Below are positions 53,452 to 62,147 of a stretch of DNA of 64,000 nucleotides, piece after piece (position 1 is the first letter of the stretch; the number at the start of each line of letters is the position of its first letter). Below the pieces are notes generated by a model that was not told the origin of the DNA, did no database searches, and saw only the letters and a list, made by a program, of their open reading frames with translations. The position numbers and the translations under genes are program-made. Source of the DNA: Alphaproteobacteria bacterium (GTDB lineage Bacteria > Pseudomonadota > Alphaproteobacteria > Caulobacterales > Caulobacteraceae); the NCBI GenBank assembly GCA_025359785.1, contig JANYET010000045.1, positions 1 to 64,000 of the forward strand, given 5' to 3'.

Positions 53452-53527
53452 TGGTGGGCCCGGCAGGACTCGAACCTGCAACCAGACCGTTATGAGCGGC
53501 CGGCTCTAACCATTGAGCTACAGGCCC
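53452..53527 (-). tRNA. tRNA-Ile2 (anticodon CAU, lysidine type)
   Basis: 76 nucleotides with encoded CCA. On the minus strand the acceptor GGGCCTG pairs with CGGGCCC, the D-arm is GCTC/GAGC, the anticodon stem GGCCG/CGGTC encloses CTCATAA, and the T-arm is GCAGG-TTCGAGT-CCTGC. The anticodon is CAU. The short D-loop and the TGGTTGC variable region resemble E. coli ileX rather than elongator or initiator Met, so I call it Ile2, whose C34 is converted to lysidine by TilS to read AUA. Confidence 0.88.
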
Positions 53528-53639
53528 CAGCAGCGATGCTGAGCGCGGCGGTTAGCACGCGCGCAACGGGCCTTAAAGCTTGCGTTCATGTACGGCTTGC
53601 GAGGGTGAGGCCGCTGGGCATGGATCGATGGAGATTTCG

Positions 53640-54371
53640 ATGAAGACCTTCTTGCGCGCCGGTGCGCTCGGTTTGGCGCTCGCGGGCGCGACAATCGGTG
53701 CGGCGCGGGCCGACGCGGCGCCGTCCGCGGCCGAAAGCCTGTTCCGCGCCACCACCCTCAATCTTGCGGCCTACGGGGAAACCCAGGTCGCTCCCGACAT
53801 GGCCAGCATCAGCCTAGGCGTGACCACCCAGGCCCGGACCGCCGGCCAGGCGCTCAGCGACAACGCCGCGCGCATGGCCCAGGTGATGGCGGCGCTGAAG
53901 GCGGCCGGGATCGCGGCCAAGGACATCCACACCTCGGGCCTCAACCTCAACGCCCAATATGCCTATGACCAGGGCCAAGCGCCGCGCCTCACCGGCTATC
54001 AGGCAGCCAACCAGGTGAGCATCACCGTGCGCGACCTCTCACGGCTCGGCGCGGCTGTGGACGCCACCGTCGGGGCGGGCGCGAACCAGGTGAATGGGAT
54101 CAGCTTCGGCCTCGCCGATCCGACCGCAGCCGAGAACGCGGCGCGGGAAAGCGCGGTCCGCGCGCTGCAGGCCAAGGCCGACCTCTATGCGCGCGCCACC
54201 GGCTACCGGGTCTCGCGGCTGGTGTCGCTGAGCGAGGGCGGCGGCGAGGCTCCGCGGGCGCCGGTTCCGATGATGGCCATGGCGCGGATGCAGAAGGCCG
54301 AGACCGCCGTCTCGCCCGGCGAACTGACCGTCCGGGTAGACGTCAACGGGCTCTACGAGCTCGCCCGCTAA
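53640..54371 (+). CDS. SIMPL (DUF541) domain periplasmic protein
   Basis: The ATG at 53640, behind GGAGATTTC, gives 243 residues with a signal peptide (about 1-25). The SIMPL domain follows: A-Y-G-E-T-Q-V-A-P-D-M-A-S-I-S-L-G, D-I-H-T-S-G-L-N-L, Y-Q-A-A-N-Q-V-S-I-T-V-R-D, and an R-E-S-A-V-R-A-L-Q-A-K-A block. SIMPL proteins are periplasmic or outer-membrane associated, linked to oxidative stress and secretion, without a defined reaction. Its stop overlaps that of the convergent lipoprotein gene. Confidence 0.87.
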   Translation: MKTFLRAGALGLALAGATIGAARADAAPSAAESLFRATTLNLAAYGETQVAPDMASISLGVTTQARTAGQALSDNAARMAQVMAALKAAGIAAKDIHTSGLNLNAQYAYDQGQAPRLTGYQAANQVSITVRDLSRLGAAVDATVGAGANQVNGISFGLADPTAAENAARESAVRALQAKADLYARATGYRVSRLVSLSEGGGEAPRAPVPMMAMARMQKAETAVSPGELTVRVDVNGLYELAR

Positions 54372-54835
54372 AGGCCGACATCCTTGAAAGCGCGGCTGAG
54401 CCGGTCGGCCATCATGCGGCCCGGGAAGGCGCGGGAACCCTCCATCATCGCGGCATACACCAGCCCCTTGCCGGGGATCGGGCCAGACGCCCAGCCGACG
54501 CCGCGGGAGGCATCGGCGGTGGAGCTGCAACTGAGGGTCCTGGCCTGACCGTCCTTGCGGCTCTCCTGAAGCAGCTGGTCGATGGTCTGTGTACCGGCGC
54601 TGGCGCCGGCGCAGGCCGGCAGCGGCCGGGCGCAGGCGGTGTGGGTGTTGTAGCGGTAGACCAGCTTGCCGCTCACCTGTTCGGCGATCAGCAGGCAGGA
54701 GTCCGGATCGCCAATGGCCCGCGAGACCGCCGCGTCCAGCGCGTCCTTGTCGACGCCCTTGGGCGCGCCGGGCGAACAGGCAGCCAGGGTCAGGGCGGCG
54801 AGGCTGAGGAGCACAAGGCGGCGGGTTTGGGCCAT
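54368..54835 (-). CDS. Hypothetical lipoprotein
   Basis: 155 residues with a clear lipobox (L-T-L-A-A-C, Cys20). The mature part has several cysteines (C-L-L, A-C-A-R, A-C-A-G, L-S-C-S) and no domain I recognise. Lipidated and periplasm-facing. Convergent with the SIMPL gene (4-base overlap of stops), and its start is 53 bases from the next minus-strand gene's stop. Confidence 0.68.
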   Translation of the reverse strand: MAQTRRLVLLSLAALTLAACSPGAPKGVDKDALDAAVSRAIGDPDSCLLIAEQVSGKLVYRYNTHTACARPLPACAGASAGTQTIDQLLQESRKDGQARTLSCSSTADASRGVGWASGPIPGKGLVYAAMMEGSRAFPGRMMADRLSRAFKDVGL

Positions 54836-54888
54836 GCATGCCCAATACGCAGGAAGCCGCGCCGGTTCAACGGACGAGCTTGGTCGCG

Positions 54889-55767
54889 CTAATCGGCGTG
54901 AGCGTGCAGAAAGTCGGTCATCTCCTGCAGCACCGGCGCGCGGTTGCGGAAGGGCCGGGAAAGCGCCAGCACCATGCGTACATGGTCGATCCCCGGATAG
55001 TGCCGCTCCTCCACCTCCACGCCCGCGGCGCGGAACCTGGCGGCGAGTTTCACGGTATTCTTCGGAAAGACCATGGTGTCGTCGTCGCCTGTGGCGAGGA
55101 AGGCCGGCGGCGATTGCGCGGTGACAAAGCGGGTCGGCTGGGTGCTGGGCGGATCGGCCGCGTCGCCGAAAATCCTCTGGGCGATCGGATCGGTGAACGG
55201 CAGGAAATCATAGGGTCCAGACAGGCCGGCCAGCGCCTTGATGTGCGAGCGCTCGACCCCGGCAGCCTTCAGATAGCGCGGGTCTAGCGCGATCATCGCG
55301 GCGTTGTAGGCGCCCGCGGAATGGCCCACGAGCACGATGCGGGCCGGGTCGCCGCCATATTCGGCCGCATGATCCTGCGCCCAGCGGACGGCCAGCGCGC
55401 CGTCAGCCAGGAACCCGGGATAGCGGACCCGCGGATAGAGGCCATAGTCGGCGACAATGGTCACGAAGCCGCGCGAGGCGAGCGCCTGGCCTACCCAGTT
55501 GTAGTCCTGCCGCCGCCCTGTATCCCAGGAGCCGCCGTAGAAGAACACCGCCACCGGCGCGGGCGTCTGGCCCTTGTCACGGTGCGGACCGTAGACGTCG
55601 AGCCGCTGCCAGGGCTCGGGGCCGAAGGCGACGTCGCGGGCGCTGCGGGCGGCGGGATCCTTCGGCGTGAAGGTCGCGAACATGCTGAGCGGGGCGCAAG
55701 CCGCCGTCAGGGCCGCGGCGATCGCCGCCAGGCTGATCCGCCTTGTCAGTCGTCCGGTCTGGCTCAT
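54889..55767 (-). CDS. Alpha/beta hydrolase, lipoprotein/Tat leader
   Basis: The ATG at 55767 behind GGGGACCG gives 292 residues. The leader has T-R-R-I-S-L-A and a lipobox-like T-A-A-C (Cys24), so a Tat-exported lipoprotein is possible. The hydrolase core shows F-F-Y-G-G-S-W (oxyanion), G-H-S-A-G-A-Y (nucleophile), A-T-G-D-D-D and I-D-H-V-R. BD-FAE/carboxylesterase-like. Divergent from the serine hydrolase at 55929 across 161 bases. Confidence 0.83.
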   Translation of the reverse strand: MSQTGRLTRRISLAAIAAALTAACAPLSMFATFTPKDPAARSARDVAFGPEPWQRLDVYGPHRDKGQTPAPVAVFFYGGSWDTGRRQDYNWVGQALASRGFVTIVADYGLYPRVRYPGFLADGALAVRWAQDHAAEYGGDPARIVLVGHSAGAYNAAMIALDPRYLKAAGVERSHIKALAGLSGPYDFLPFTDPIAQRIFGDAADPPSTQPTRFVTAQSPPAFLATGDDDTMVFPKNTVKLAARFRAAGVEVEERHYPGIDHVRMVLALSRPFRNRAPVLQEMTDFLHAHAD

Positions 55768-55928
55768 CGGTCCCCAGCTAAGCGGGCGCGGCCCGCGCCG
55801 CAACTCGGGTTGTACGGTTCGCAGCCGATCAGGGACGCGCTTGACGCCGCCGCCTCTCCCCTGCGCTATGGCTGACTGAACGCCGATCACAGGCGGCGGC
55901 CCGAAGCGGCAAATGAGGGAGTACGGGG

Positions 55929-57179
55929 ATGGACGGCGATCAGGTGAGCGGTGGATTTGTCGAGGCGGCATTGGCGCAGATCCCGGCCGCCCTCCAGGCG
56001 GTGACCGACGCAGGCGACCTTTCCGGCTTCGTGACCCTGGTCTGGCGCAAGGGCGAGGTGGTCCAGGTCAACACCATCGGCCACCGCGACGTCGAAGCCG
56101 GCCTGCCGATGACCCGCGACACGCTGTTCCGCATCGCCTCGATGACCAAGCCGGTGACCTCCATCGCGGCGCTCATGCTGTGGGAGGAGGGCAAGCTCAA
56201 ACTGGACGATCCGATCAGCAAGTGGCTGCCGGAATTCGCCCGCATGGCGGTCCTGAAGGACGCCACGGGCCCAGTGGACGAGACCTATCCGGCGCCGCGC
56301 CAGATCACGGTGGAAGACCTGATGACCCACCGCGCGGGCCTGGCCTATGCGTTCACCTCGGTCGGTCCGATCGGCCAGGCGCACGAGGAGGCTCTCGGCC
56401 CGCCCCTGGGCGGCCACCTGACGCCGGACGCCTGGCTGGCGAAACTGGGCTCTCTGCCGCTGTCCTATCCGCCCGGCGAGCGCTTCCACTACAGCCACGC
56501 TACCGAGGTGCTGGGCTTTCTGGTGGCGAGGATCGAGGGCAAGCCGCTCGGGCAGGTGCTGAAGGACCGCATCTTTGCCCCGCTCGGCATGCAGGACACC
56601 GACTTCTGGTGCCCGCCGGAAAAGCGCGACCGGATGGCCAAGCTCTACCGGATCGACCCGGCGACCGACCGGCTGCAGGACGTTTCCTTTCCGCATGTGG
56701 ACGGCCAGCCGGTGTTCGAGCCGGGTGGCGGCGGCCTGATCTCGACGGCCGACGACTACCTGAAATTCGCCCGCATGATGCTGGGCCAGGGCGAGGTCGA
56801 TGGCGTGCGGCTGGTCAAGGCCTCGACCATCGAGATGATGTGCGAGAACCGGCTGACTGACGCCCAGCGGGCCATTCCCTTCATGGGCATCCCCTTCTGG
56901 CTGGGCCAGGGCTTCGGCCTGGGCGTCTCGGTGATCACCGACCCTGAGAAACAGGCCTGGATGGGCGCGGGGTCCAAGGGCGGGTTCGGCTGGCCGGGCG
57001 CCTTCGGCACCTGGTGGCAGGCCGATCCGGCGCAGGACATGGTGATGATCTACCTGATCCAGAACTCCATGCCGCTGGGGCCGGAAGCCGCCGCGCAGCT
57101 CGCTACCGGCCAGCGGATGGGCGGCCGCGCGGCTCTGCCGGTCTTCCAGAAGACGGTCTACGCCGCGCTCGGCAAATAG
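55929..57179 (+). CDS. Serine hydrolase of the class C beta-lactamase/EstB family
   Basis: 416 residues, no signal peptide. The S-x-x-K motif is S71-M-T-K74 (R-I-A-S-M-T-K-P-V-T-S). The Y-x-N motif is Y-S-H (H-Y-S-H-A-T-E-V-L-G). Q-A-W-M-G-A-G-S-K-G-G-F-G-W-P-G is near the K-T-G position. Such proteins are mostly esterases or D-aminopeptidases rather than true beta-lactamases. The missing leader argues for a cytoplasmic esterase. Confidence 0.88.
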   Translation: MDGDQVSGGFVEAALAQIPAALQAVTDAGDLSGFVTLVWRKGEVVQVNTIGHRDVEAGLPMTRDTLFRIASMTKPVTSIAALMLWEEGKLKLDDPISKWLPEFARMAVLKDATGPVDETYPAPRQITVEDLMTHRAGLAYAFTSVGPIGQAHEEALGPPLGGHLTPDAWLAKLGSLPLSYPPGERFHYSHATEVLGFLVARIEGKPLGQVLKDRIFAPLGMQDTDFWCPPEKRDRMAKLYRIDPATDRLQDVSFPHVDGQPVFEPGGGGLISTADDYLKFARMMLGQGEVDGVRLVKASTIEMMCENRLTDAQRAIPFMGIPFWLGQGFGLGVSVITDPEKQAWMGAGSKGGFGWPGAFGTWWQADPAQDMVMIYLIQNSMPLGPEAAAQLATGQRMGGRAALPVFQKTVYAALGK

Positions 57180-57185
57180 CCGGGC

Positions 57186-57536
57186 TCAGCCGGCGTGGGG
57201 CGCCACGCACATGGGCTGGCTGTGCCATTGGGCGCCGGCCAGGCTGCCATGGCTCACGGCCTTCAGGCGCGCCTGCTCATAGGCCGCGCTTTCGCCCGGC
57301 GGCTTGACGCCCGCAAGGCACAACGGCGCCGTCACCTGCAGGGTCGCCCCCGGACAGATGCAGACATCAGCCTGCTGATTGAGGCGGCTTGCGTCACGCA
57401 TGGTGCAGGTCGCCGCCGCGCGATGCCCGCCGCTGTCGAGGCAGATCGTCGTGGTAGTGTGATCGAGGGCGTCGGCCGAAGCCAGGCCCGCGCTGAGCGT
57501 CACGGCCGCCGCCAACAGCAGAGTTGAAAGGTTCAT
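57186..57536 (-). CDS. Small secreted Cys-rich hypothetical protein
   Basis: The ATG at 57536, behind GGAGACCTCC, gives 116 residues with a signal peptide (about 1-21). The mature part has paired cysteines (I-C-L-D, A-T-C-T, V-C-I-C-P-G-A, L-C-L, M-C-V) that suggest disulfide bonds. Family unknown. Convergent with the serine hydrolase (6-base gap). Confidence 0.55.
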   Translation of the reverse strand: MNLSTLLLAAAVTLSAGLASADALDHTTTTICLDSGGHRAAATCTMRDASRLNQQADVCICPGATLQVTAPLCLAGVKPPGESAAYEQARLKAVSHGSLAGAQWHSQPMCVAPHAG

Positions 57537-57695
57537 CCGGAGGTCTCCATCCTGGCGCCCGCCGACGGCACTTCGCCGCCAATCCTGCCGCTGCGTCAAC
57601 TCCCGGCGGCCGTGGAACCCTGCCCCCAAGGCTTAGGGCCGCGTTCACCATGTAAGCTGGCGATCGCTTAACCGCAGCGGGCTTAGCGTCGTCGC

Positions 57696-57911
57696 ATGGA
57701 CCCGATCTCCACCGCCCGTTACGGCATGATGGCCGCGACCCAGCAGCTTAACGCCTCGGCCAACCGCATCGCGGCCGGCGGCGACGCTGTCGACTACGCC
57801 ACCGAGGCGGTCGGCATGATCGAGGCCAGGCAGGCCTTCAAGGCCAACGTCGGCGTCATCAAGGTCGCCGACGAGATGTTCCAGTCCCTGCTGGATCTGC
57901 AGAAGGGCTGA
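57696..57911 (+). CDS. Short flagellar basal-body-like (FlgC C-terminus-like) protein
   Basis: 71 residues. The end, A-N-V-G-V-I-K-V-A-D-E-M-F-Q-S-L-L-D-L, is the classic C-terminal helix of flagellar rod/hook proteins, and the start (A-A-T-Q-Q-L-N-A-S-A-N-R-I-A) resembles their N-terminal helix. So it is a mini-protein with both helices and no middle domain. No other flagellar gene is nearby. It may be a rod-associated factor or a relic; small homologues of this type exist in Caulobacterales. Confidence 0.7.
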   Translation: MDPISTARYGMMAATQQLNASANRIAAGGDAVDYATEAVGMIEARQAFKANVGVIKVADEMFQSLLDLQKG

Positions 57912-57926
57912 TACCCGTTCGCCGCC

Positions 57927-58766
57927 CTACTGGAAGGCGATCCACCGCCCGGCCGCGGCGCCCAGCACCCAGACCAGCATGGTCGAATAGGCCACCAGTT
58001 TGGTCAGCGGTCCGCCTTCCTCGCCGCGGCCACGGAACAGGGTGATTAGCGCCGTACCGACGATCCACAGGCTGTAGAGCGCGGTGTAGACCTTATTGAC
58101 GGGGTTCAGGTGGTCGTAGTCGTCGGGCTTGATGATGAAGTGGGTATGGACGAACTGGGCCGCGATCAGCGCGACCATGCCCGCCAGGTAGACCCAGCGC
58201 AGGCGGCCCCGGGTTACCGCGATCAGGATCAGCGCCGCGGCGGTGATCACGTGATAGATGCCGACGTCGATCAGATCTGTCGTCGCAAAGATCCAGAGGC
58301 CCGCCAGGAAGATCGCGCCCCCGATCGCGAACCAGATCTTCGGCATCAGCGCCACCGCGCCGTTGGCCGCGGCGACCGGACGGCTGACCCCATAGGTCAG
58401 GATAATGCCGGCAAGCAGCGCGATCATCTTCACGGTGAAGGCGCTGCTGTCATAGAGCTTAACCGCGTTCGCCGACCCGATCAGCACGCCGGTGATGACG
58501 ATGCCGATGACGCCGATATTCTGCAGCGTCCGCAGGTTCCTGTAGATCTCCGACGGTCGCTCCTGGGTCACCCCGGCGCCCAGCAAGCGCAGGTTCATCA
58601 GGATGGTCGTGCCGCCGATCAGGATCAGCGAGACGATGTGACCGACCTCCCAGGACGCGTAGCCAAACGTCGGGCCGTTGACCCAGGTGGCCGGAGGGAT
58701 GGTGGCGAGGCTTTCGACCCACGGCTTCGCATGGGGAAAGAAGTGTTCGAGGTTCAAGGTGCTCAT
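57927..58766 (-). CDS. DUF6644-type membrane protein (larger of a pair)
   Basis: 279 residues from the ATG at 58766, which overlaps the upstream stop (ATGA). About seven to eight transmembrane helices. The opening W-E-V-G-H-I-V-S-L-I-L-I-G-G-T-T-I-L-M-N-L-R-L-L-G resembles the DUF6644 signature W-x-x-x-x-x-H-x-x-x-L plus D/N-L-R-L-L-G that also opens the partner, and H-V-I-T and F-V-H-T-H-F-I could hold haem. Probably a membrane redox or transport component of unknown role. Pair duplicated then diverged. Confidence 0.7.
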   Translation of the reverse strand: MSTLNLEHFFPHAKPWVESLATIPPATWVNGPTFGYASWEVGHIVSLILIGGTTILMNLRLLGAGVTQERPSEIYRNLRTLQNIGVIGIVITGVLIGSANAVKLYDSSAFTVKMIALLAGIILTYGVSRPVAAANGAVALMPKIWFAIGGAIFLAGLWIFATTDLIDVGIYHVITAAALILIAVTRGRLRWVYLAGMVALIAAQFVHTHFIIKPDDYDHLNPVNKVYTALYSLWIVGTALITLFRGRGEEGGPLTKLVAYSTMLVWVLGAAAGRWIAFQ

Positions 58767-59404
58767 GGCTGCGCTCCCACCATCTTCGAATCGAAGCGCT
58801 GGCCCGCCATGTTTTCTTCGCCCTTCTCGGAGGTCTTGCACTCCTGGACCCAGTTGATGAAGTCGGGCTGCGGCTTGCCGCACTCGTACCAATTGTAAGG
58901 GATGAAGCGCCCGCTGGTGATCACCAGGAACCACAGAAGCAGCGAACCCGCGGCCGACATACGCGCGGCGCGCGGCGGTTTCTCGTCGGCATCCCACGTA
59001 CTCTGGGTCGCCTGCACCCGGCCGTGGAAGATCAGGATGTTGATCATCGCCAGCGCCAGGAAGACCATTTTCGCCCGAAACCAGATGTCATGGTAGTAGA
59101 ACAGCGGCTTTGCGAAGAGCAGGCCCATCCCCGTTACCACCACGAACGCGAAGCTGAGGATCGTCAGCGGCAAGATCGCGTCGCTGATCACCGAAACCCG
59201 CGTCTTGCGGAAGGTGACCCCCAGCAGCCTGAGGTCCACCACCAGGATCGTCCCTGCGAACAGCATCAGAGCAATCAGGTGCGTGCCTTCCAGCAGGCTC
59301 CAGAAATTGAGCGAGCCCAGCAGCAATTCGCTGAAAGACTGGCCGTCCGGCGTCGGACCCTTGCCGAAGCCATGCTCCAGCCAGTTCAAAAAGGCGCCGA
59401 TCAT
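58763..59404 (-). CDS. DUF6644 family membrane protein
   Basis: 213 residues from the ATG at 59404 behind GGAGCCGCG. Four to five transmembrane helices. Signature S-L-L-E-G-T-H-L-I-A-L-M-L-F-A-G-T-I-L-V-V-D-L-R-L-L-G. The extra-membrane C-terminus contains Y-E-C-G-K-P-Q-P and a highly charged tail. First gene of the coupled pair. Members often lie next to DUF6152 proteins, as here; function unknown. Confidence 0.75.
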   Translation of the reverse strand: MIGAFLNWLEHGFGKGPTPDGQSFSELLLGSLNFWSLLEGTHLIALMLFAGTILVVDLRLLGVTFRKTRVSVISDAILPLTILSFAFVVVTGMGLLFAKPLFYYHDIWFRAKMVFLALAMINILIFHGRVQATQSTWDADEKPPRAARMSAAGSLLLWFLVITSGRFIPYNWYECGKPQPDFINWVQECKTSEKGEENMAGQRFDSKMVGAQP

Positions 59405-59721
59405 CGACGCGGCTCCAGATTCCCGTTCATTCCGTTCCTCAATCCCCAAGCGGCGTTGCGCGCCGCCTCATCGACCTTGCCGCACTGACACCCCGCGCGC
59501 GGCGGTAATCAAGCAGCGTACGGTTCCGGCGCCGTTACGCATCGGTTACAGCGCCGAATTGTGCGGTTCGCCGAGCGGAAAGATCAATCCCACCGGCCCT
59601 CGCGCGGTTCCTGTTTCCGATTTCACCGACGCCCAGGTCGGCGCGCAACCTGCGGTAACCTGCTGCAGCCAGAAAAAAGGGGGGCGAAACGCCCCCCTTT
59701 TGAATTCCGTTGCGATACCGG
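59405..59721. other. 317-base spacer between DUF6152 and DUF6644 genes
   Basis: It holds the binding site and presumably the promoter of the DUF6644 pair near 59405-59500 and the strong terminator at 59675-59701. I see no further gene. Minus-strand open frames here (to 60022) are overlaps with the DUF6152 gene. Confidence 0.6.
59675..59701 (-). terminator. Strong intrinsic terminator of the DUF6152 gene
   Basis: A perfect 12-base stem (AAAAGGGGGGCG / CGCCCCCCTTTT) with a 3-base loop, 20 bases after the DUF6152 stop. On the minus strand it runs into TTTTTT. It can also act in the plus direction. It isolates the DUF6152/60269 unit from the DUF6644 pair. Confidence 0.9.
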
Positions 59722-60180
59722 TCAGGGCATCTCGGCCTTGTCGGAGCCGTCCTTCGGCGCGCCGGTGCCGGACGAGCCCATGAACAGCTTGCGGCCGTCC
59801 GGGAAGGTCACGTCGCGGCCGTTGGCCTTGCAGATCGGGGTGCAGGCCTTGTCCTTCGACTGGTAGCCGCGGACCACGATCTCGGTGCCGACCTTCAGAG
59901 AGTTCCGGTCGATGCCGGCGCGGAGCAGGGTGTTGGGCGTGCCGCCCTCGACCATCCACTCGACCTGAGCGAAGTCGGCGTTGGTGTTCTGGACGTGAAC
60001 CCAGGCATGCGGGTTGATCCACTCGACCTTGACGACCTTGCCGCGGAGCAGCACGGGCGACTTGCCGTCAAATTCGGCGGCGAAGGCGTGGTGGGCCACA
60101 GCCTGGGTCACGCCGATGGCGGCGGCGGCCAGGAGGCCGGCGGAAATGGCGGCGGGAACAATGAAACGGCGGAAATTCAT
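59722..60180 (-). CDS. DUF6152 family secreted protein
   Basis: 152 residues with a signal peptide (about 1-28). Mature start A-H-H-A-F-A-A-E-F-D-G-K-S-P-V-L-L-R-G-K-V and W-I-N-P-H-A-W-V-H are the DUF6152 signature. The small beta domain (OB-like by pattern) ends with C-T-P-I-C, perhaps a disulfide or metal site. Function unknown. It lies 88 bases after the 60269 gene's stop on the same strand and ends at a strong terminator. Confidence 0.82.
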   Translation of the reverse strand: MNFRRFIVPAAISAGLLAAAAIGVTQAVAHHAFAAEFDGKSPVLLRGKVVKVEWINPHAWVHVQNTNADFAQVEWMVEGGTPNTLLRAGIDRNSLKVGTEIVVRGYQSKDKACTPICKANGRDVTFPDGRKLFMGSSGTGAPKDGSDKAEMP

Positions 60181-60268
60181 TTGGGCGTCTCCAGCGGAGG
60201 AATGCTGATCTCTTACATCGTCCGGCGCCGCCTCAGAGACGGCGCCGGATGACAGGGCGGGTTTGATC

Positions 60269-61177
60269 CTACTTCAGAGGTTCTTTCCGAAGGTGACCGT
60301 ACATCAATTCTTCGACGAATTCGACGCACTTGAACTGCTGCAGGCGGGCGTCGTCGCCGACGTGCTTGTAGAGGTTCATGCTCATCTTCCAGGGACGGGT
60401 GAACGTCGCCGGATCCTCGATCATCGCCTCATAGCGCATGACGCCGGGGCCGGTCGGCGTCCAGCGCTCGGTGACCTTCAGGTCGCCGGAGTGGAAGTTG
60501 CCGGCGCGGTCGAACCACGTCGAGTCCAGCATGCCGGTGACCACGACCACGAGGGTGTCGCCCTCCCAGTGCGCCACCGACTGTCCCATCCAGCTGTCGA
60601 CCGGCGCCGGGCCCGGATCCTTGAACTGCAGGTTGCGCACCGCGCCCGCGTATTCATAGGCGATCAGGGTCGCGCTCTCGGATTGGAAGATCTGGAACGG
60701 CAGGGCCATGTAGTTGGCGCGCGGCACGCCAGGCAGGTAGCACTTGATCTCCGGATCCTTGTGAATCCAGTCAGCCTTGTTGGCGTCGCGCTGCTTCAGG
60801 GCTTCGGGCGTGTAGGGGATCGCGCCGCCTTCGACGACGCCGAGGCCGGCGGGAACCGATCCCACCGCGCCCAGCGCCAGCACGTCCTTTGCCGGCACCG
60901 GCACGACCGGGCCCGGGCGCATCTGCAGCGCCGCGCTCGAGGCGTGAGGTTCGATATTGTAGTTGGCGGTGTTCATCACCTGCCAGACGCCGTTCAGGTC
61001 GGGATGCTTTCCGTCCGGGCCGCGCGGCGCGCGATAGGCCGCCATCGCGCCCTTGGTCGGCATCTTGGCCGCCGGAGCCGCCTTGGTGGTGGTTGTCGTG
61101 GTGGTCGTGACAGCCGCCTGAGCCTGGCTGCCGACCACCGCGCCGGCCAAGGCCAGCGCCACTAGAGTCCTGATCAT
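60269..61177 (-). CDS. Secreted protein of unknown function (paralogue of 48867-49943)
   Basis: 302 residues from the ATG at 61177, behind GGGGAGCG. After the signal peptide comes a Thr8 run and then P-D-L-N-G-V-W-Q-V. The shared family block is H-W-E-G-D-T-L-V-V-V-V-T and D-L-K-V-T-E-R-W-T-P. It probably makes a unit with DUF6152 downstream; the pairing of these two families recurs in Caulobacterales and sphingomonads (general knowledge). Role unknown. Confidence 0.75.
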   Translation of the reverse strand: MIRTLVALALAGAVVGSQAQAAVTTTTTTTTKAAPAAKMPTKGAMAAYRAPRGPDGKHPDLNGVWQVMNTANYNIEPHASSAALQMRPGPVVPVPAKDVLALGAVGSVPAGLGVVEGGAIPYTPEALKQRDANKADWIHKDPEIKCYLPGVPRANYMALPFQIFQSESATLIAYEYAGAVRNLQFKDPGPAPVDSWMGQSVAHWEGDTLVVVVTGMLDSTWFDRAGNFHSGDLKVTERWTPTGPGVMRYEAMIEDPATFTRPWKMSMNLYKHVGDDARLQQFKCVEFVEELMYGHLRKEPLK

Positions 61178-61305
61178 CGTTCGCTCCCCAATACTCCGCC
61201 CCACATTCGCGGAGTCGTCTTTCGCAAATTTCTACCGGACGTTTCGCCTTAGCGCCAGCCGCCCTTGGTTTTGACATTCCTGCGTCGAGCGACTAGCGCC
61301 GTCAC

Positions 61306-61932
61306 ATGGCGCTCCGTCACCTCTTCGCGACTCCGGTTTATGAGGCTTCCCTTAGCACAGACCGCAAGTTCGAAAATTTCAGGGCCGAATTGGAAGCCGC
61401 CTGCCGGATGCTGGCGGACGAGGATACCGCCGGCCGCGCCTGGTGCAGGGCCAGCGGCTACGGCGGCTACACCTCTTACGCCTCGCTGGACGACCTGCCG
61501 ACCCGGGCCAGCGTCTTCGGCGAGCTGAAGACCAAGCTCGACAGGCACGCCGCAACTTTCACCAAGGACCTGGATTTCGACCTCGGCCGCGGGCGGCTGA
61601 AGCTCGACAGCCTGTGGGTCAATGTCCTGAAGCCCGGCGCCGCCCACTCCGGCCACATCCACCCGCACAGCGTGCTGTCCGGCACGGTCTATGTGGCGAC
61701 GCCGCCGGGCGCGAGCGCGCTGAAACTCGAAGACCCGCGCCTGCCGCTGATGATGGCCGCCCCGCCCCGGCGCGCCGACGCCCCGGAAGCCGCGCGGTGC
61801 TTCGTCTACCTGACGCCGGAACCCGGCACGGTGCTGATGTGGGAAAGCTGGCTGCGCCACGAGGTGCCGGCCAACCGCGCCAAGGCCGAGCGCATCTCAA
61901 TCAGCTTCAACTACGGCTGGCGCGGCGGCTGA
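61306..61932 (+). CDS. 2OG-Fe(II) oxygenase-like protein (TIGR02466 type)
   Basis: 208 residues. L-W-V-N-V-L-K-P-G-A-A-H-S-G-H-I-H-P-H-S-V-L-S-G-T-V-Y-V is the TIGR02466 signature holding the first iron ligands, and W-E-S-W-L-R-H-E-V-P-A-N plus R-I-S-I-S-F-N provide the distal His and the 2-oxoglutarate Arg. It should be an Fe(II)/2-oxoglutarate hydroxylase of unknown substrate. Divergent from the 60269 gene. Last GC-rich gene before the less GC-rich right end. Confidence 0.83.
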   Translation: MALRHLFATPVYEASLSTDRKFENFRAELEAACRMLADEDTAGRAWCRASGYGGYTSYASLDDLPTRASVFGELKTKLDRHAATFTKDLDFDLGRGRLKLDSLWVNVLKPGAAHSGHIHPHSVLSGTVYVATPPGASALKLEDPRLPLMMAAPPRRADAPEAARCFVYLTPEPGTVLMWESWLRHEVPANRAKAERISISFNYGWRGG

Positions 61933-62027
61933 AACTTAAACAGAGCCTCCAATCCAGCGAATTCAGAGGCCAGACTACGATCGGCTTTGCCCCGAAACAC
62001 CTTGAGCTTCGGTCTCGATTTGTCGCC

Positions 62028-62147
62028 TCATGCCCCTTCATCGCTATCATCAACGTGTTTCAGGCGCTCGACGGCGCGGATGCTGACGGCTTCGGTGAGA
62101 AGAGAGATGACTTCGACTTGCCGGTCGAAGGGGAGAATATTCGCCAT
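62028..62147 (-). pseudogene. Truncated transposase N-terminus (remnant)
   Basis: 39 codons reading M-A-N-I-L-P-F-D-R-Q-V-E-V-I-S-L-L, then S-I-R-A-V-E-R-L. This is the start of an IS1/IS-type helix-turn-helix transposase common in soil proteobacteria. After R-L the frame diverges and stops at once, so the rest of the enzyme is missing. Remnant of an insertion sequence at the border of the less GC-rich region. Confidence 0.45.

Noticed and set aside
53452..53527. tRNA-Met or initiator tRNA reading of the CAU tRNA
   Set aside because: The D-loop length, acceptor and variable-region bases fit Ile2, and there is no initiator-type C1-A72 mismatch.
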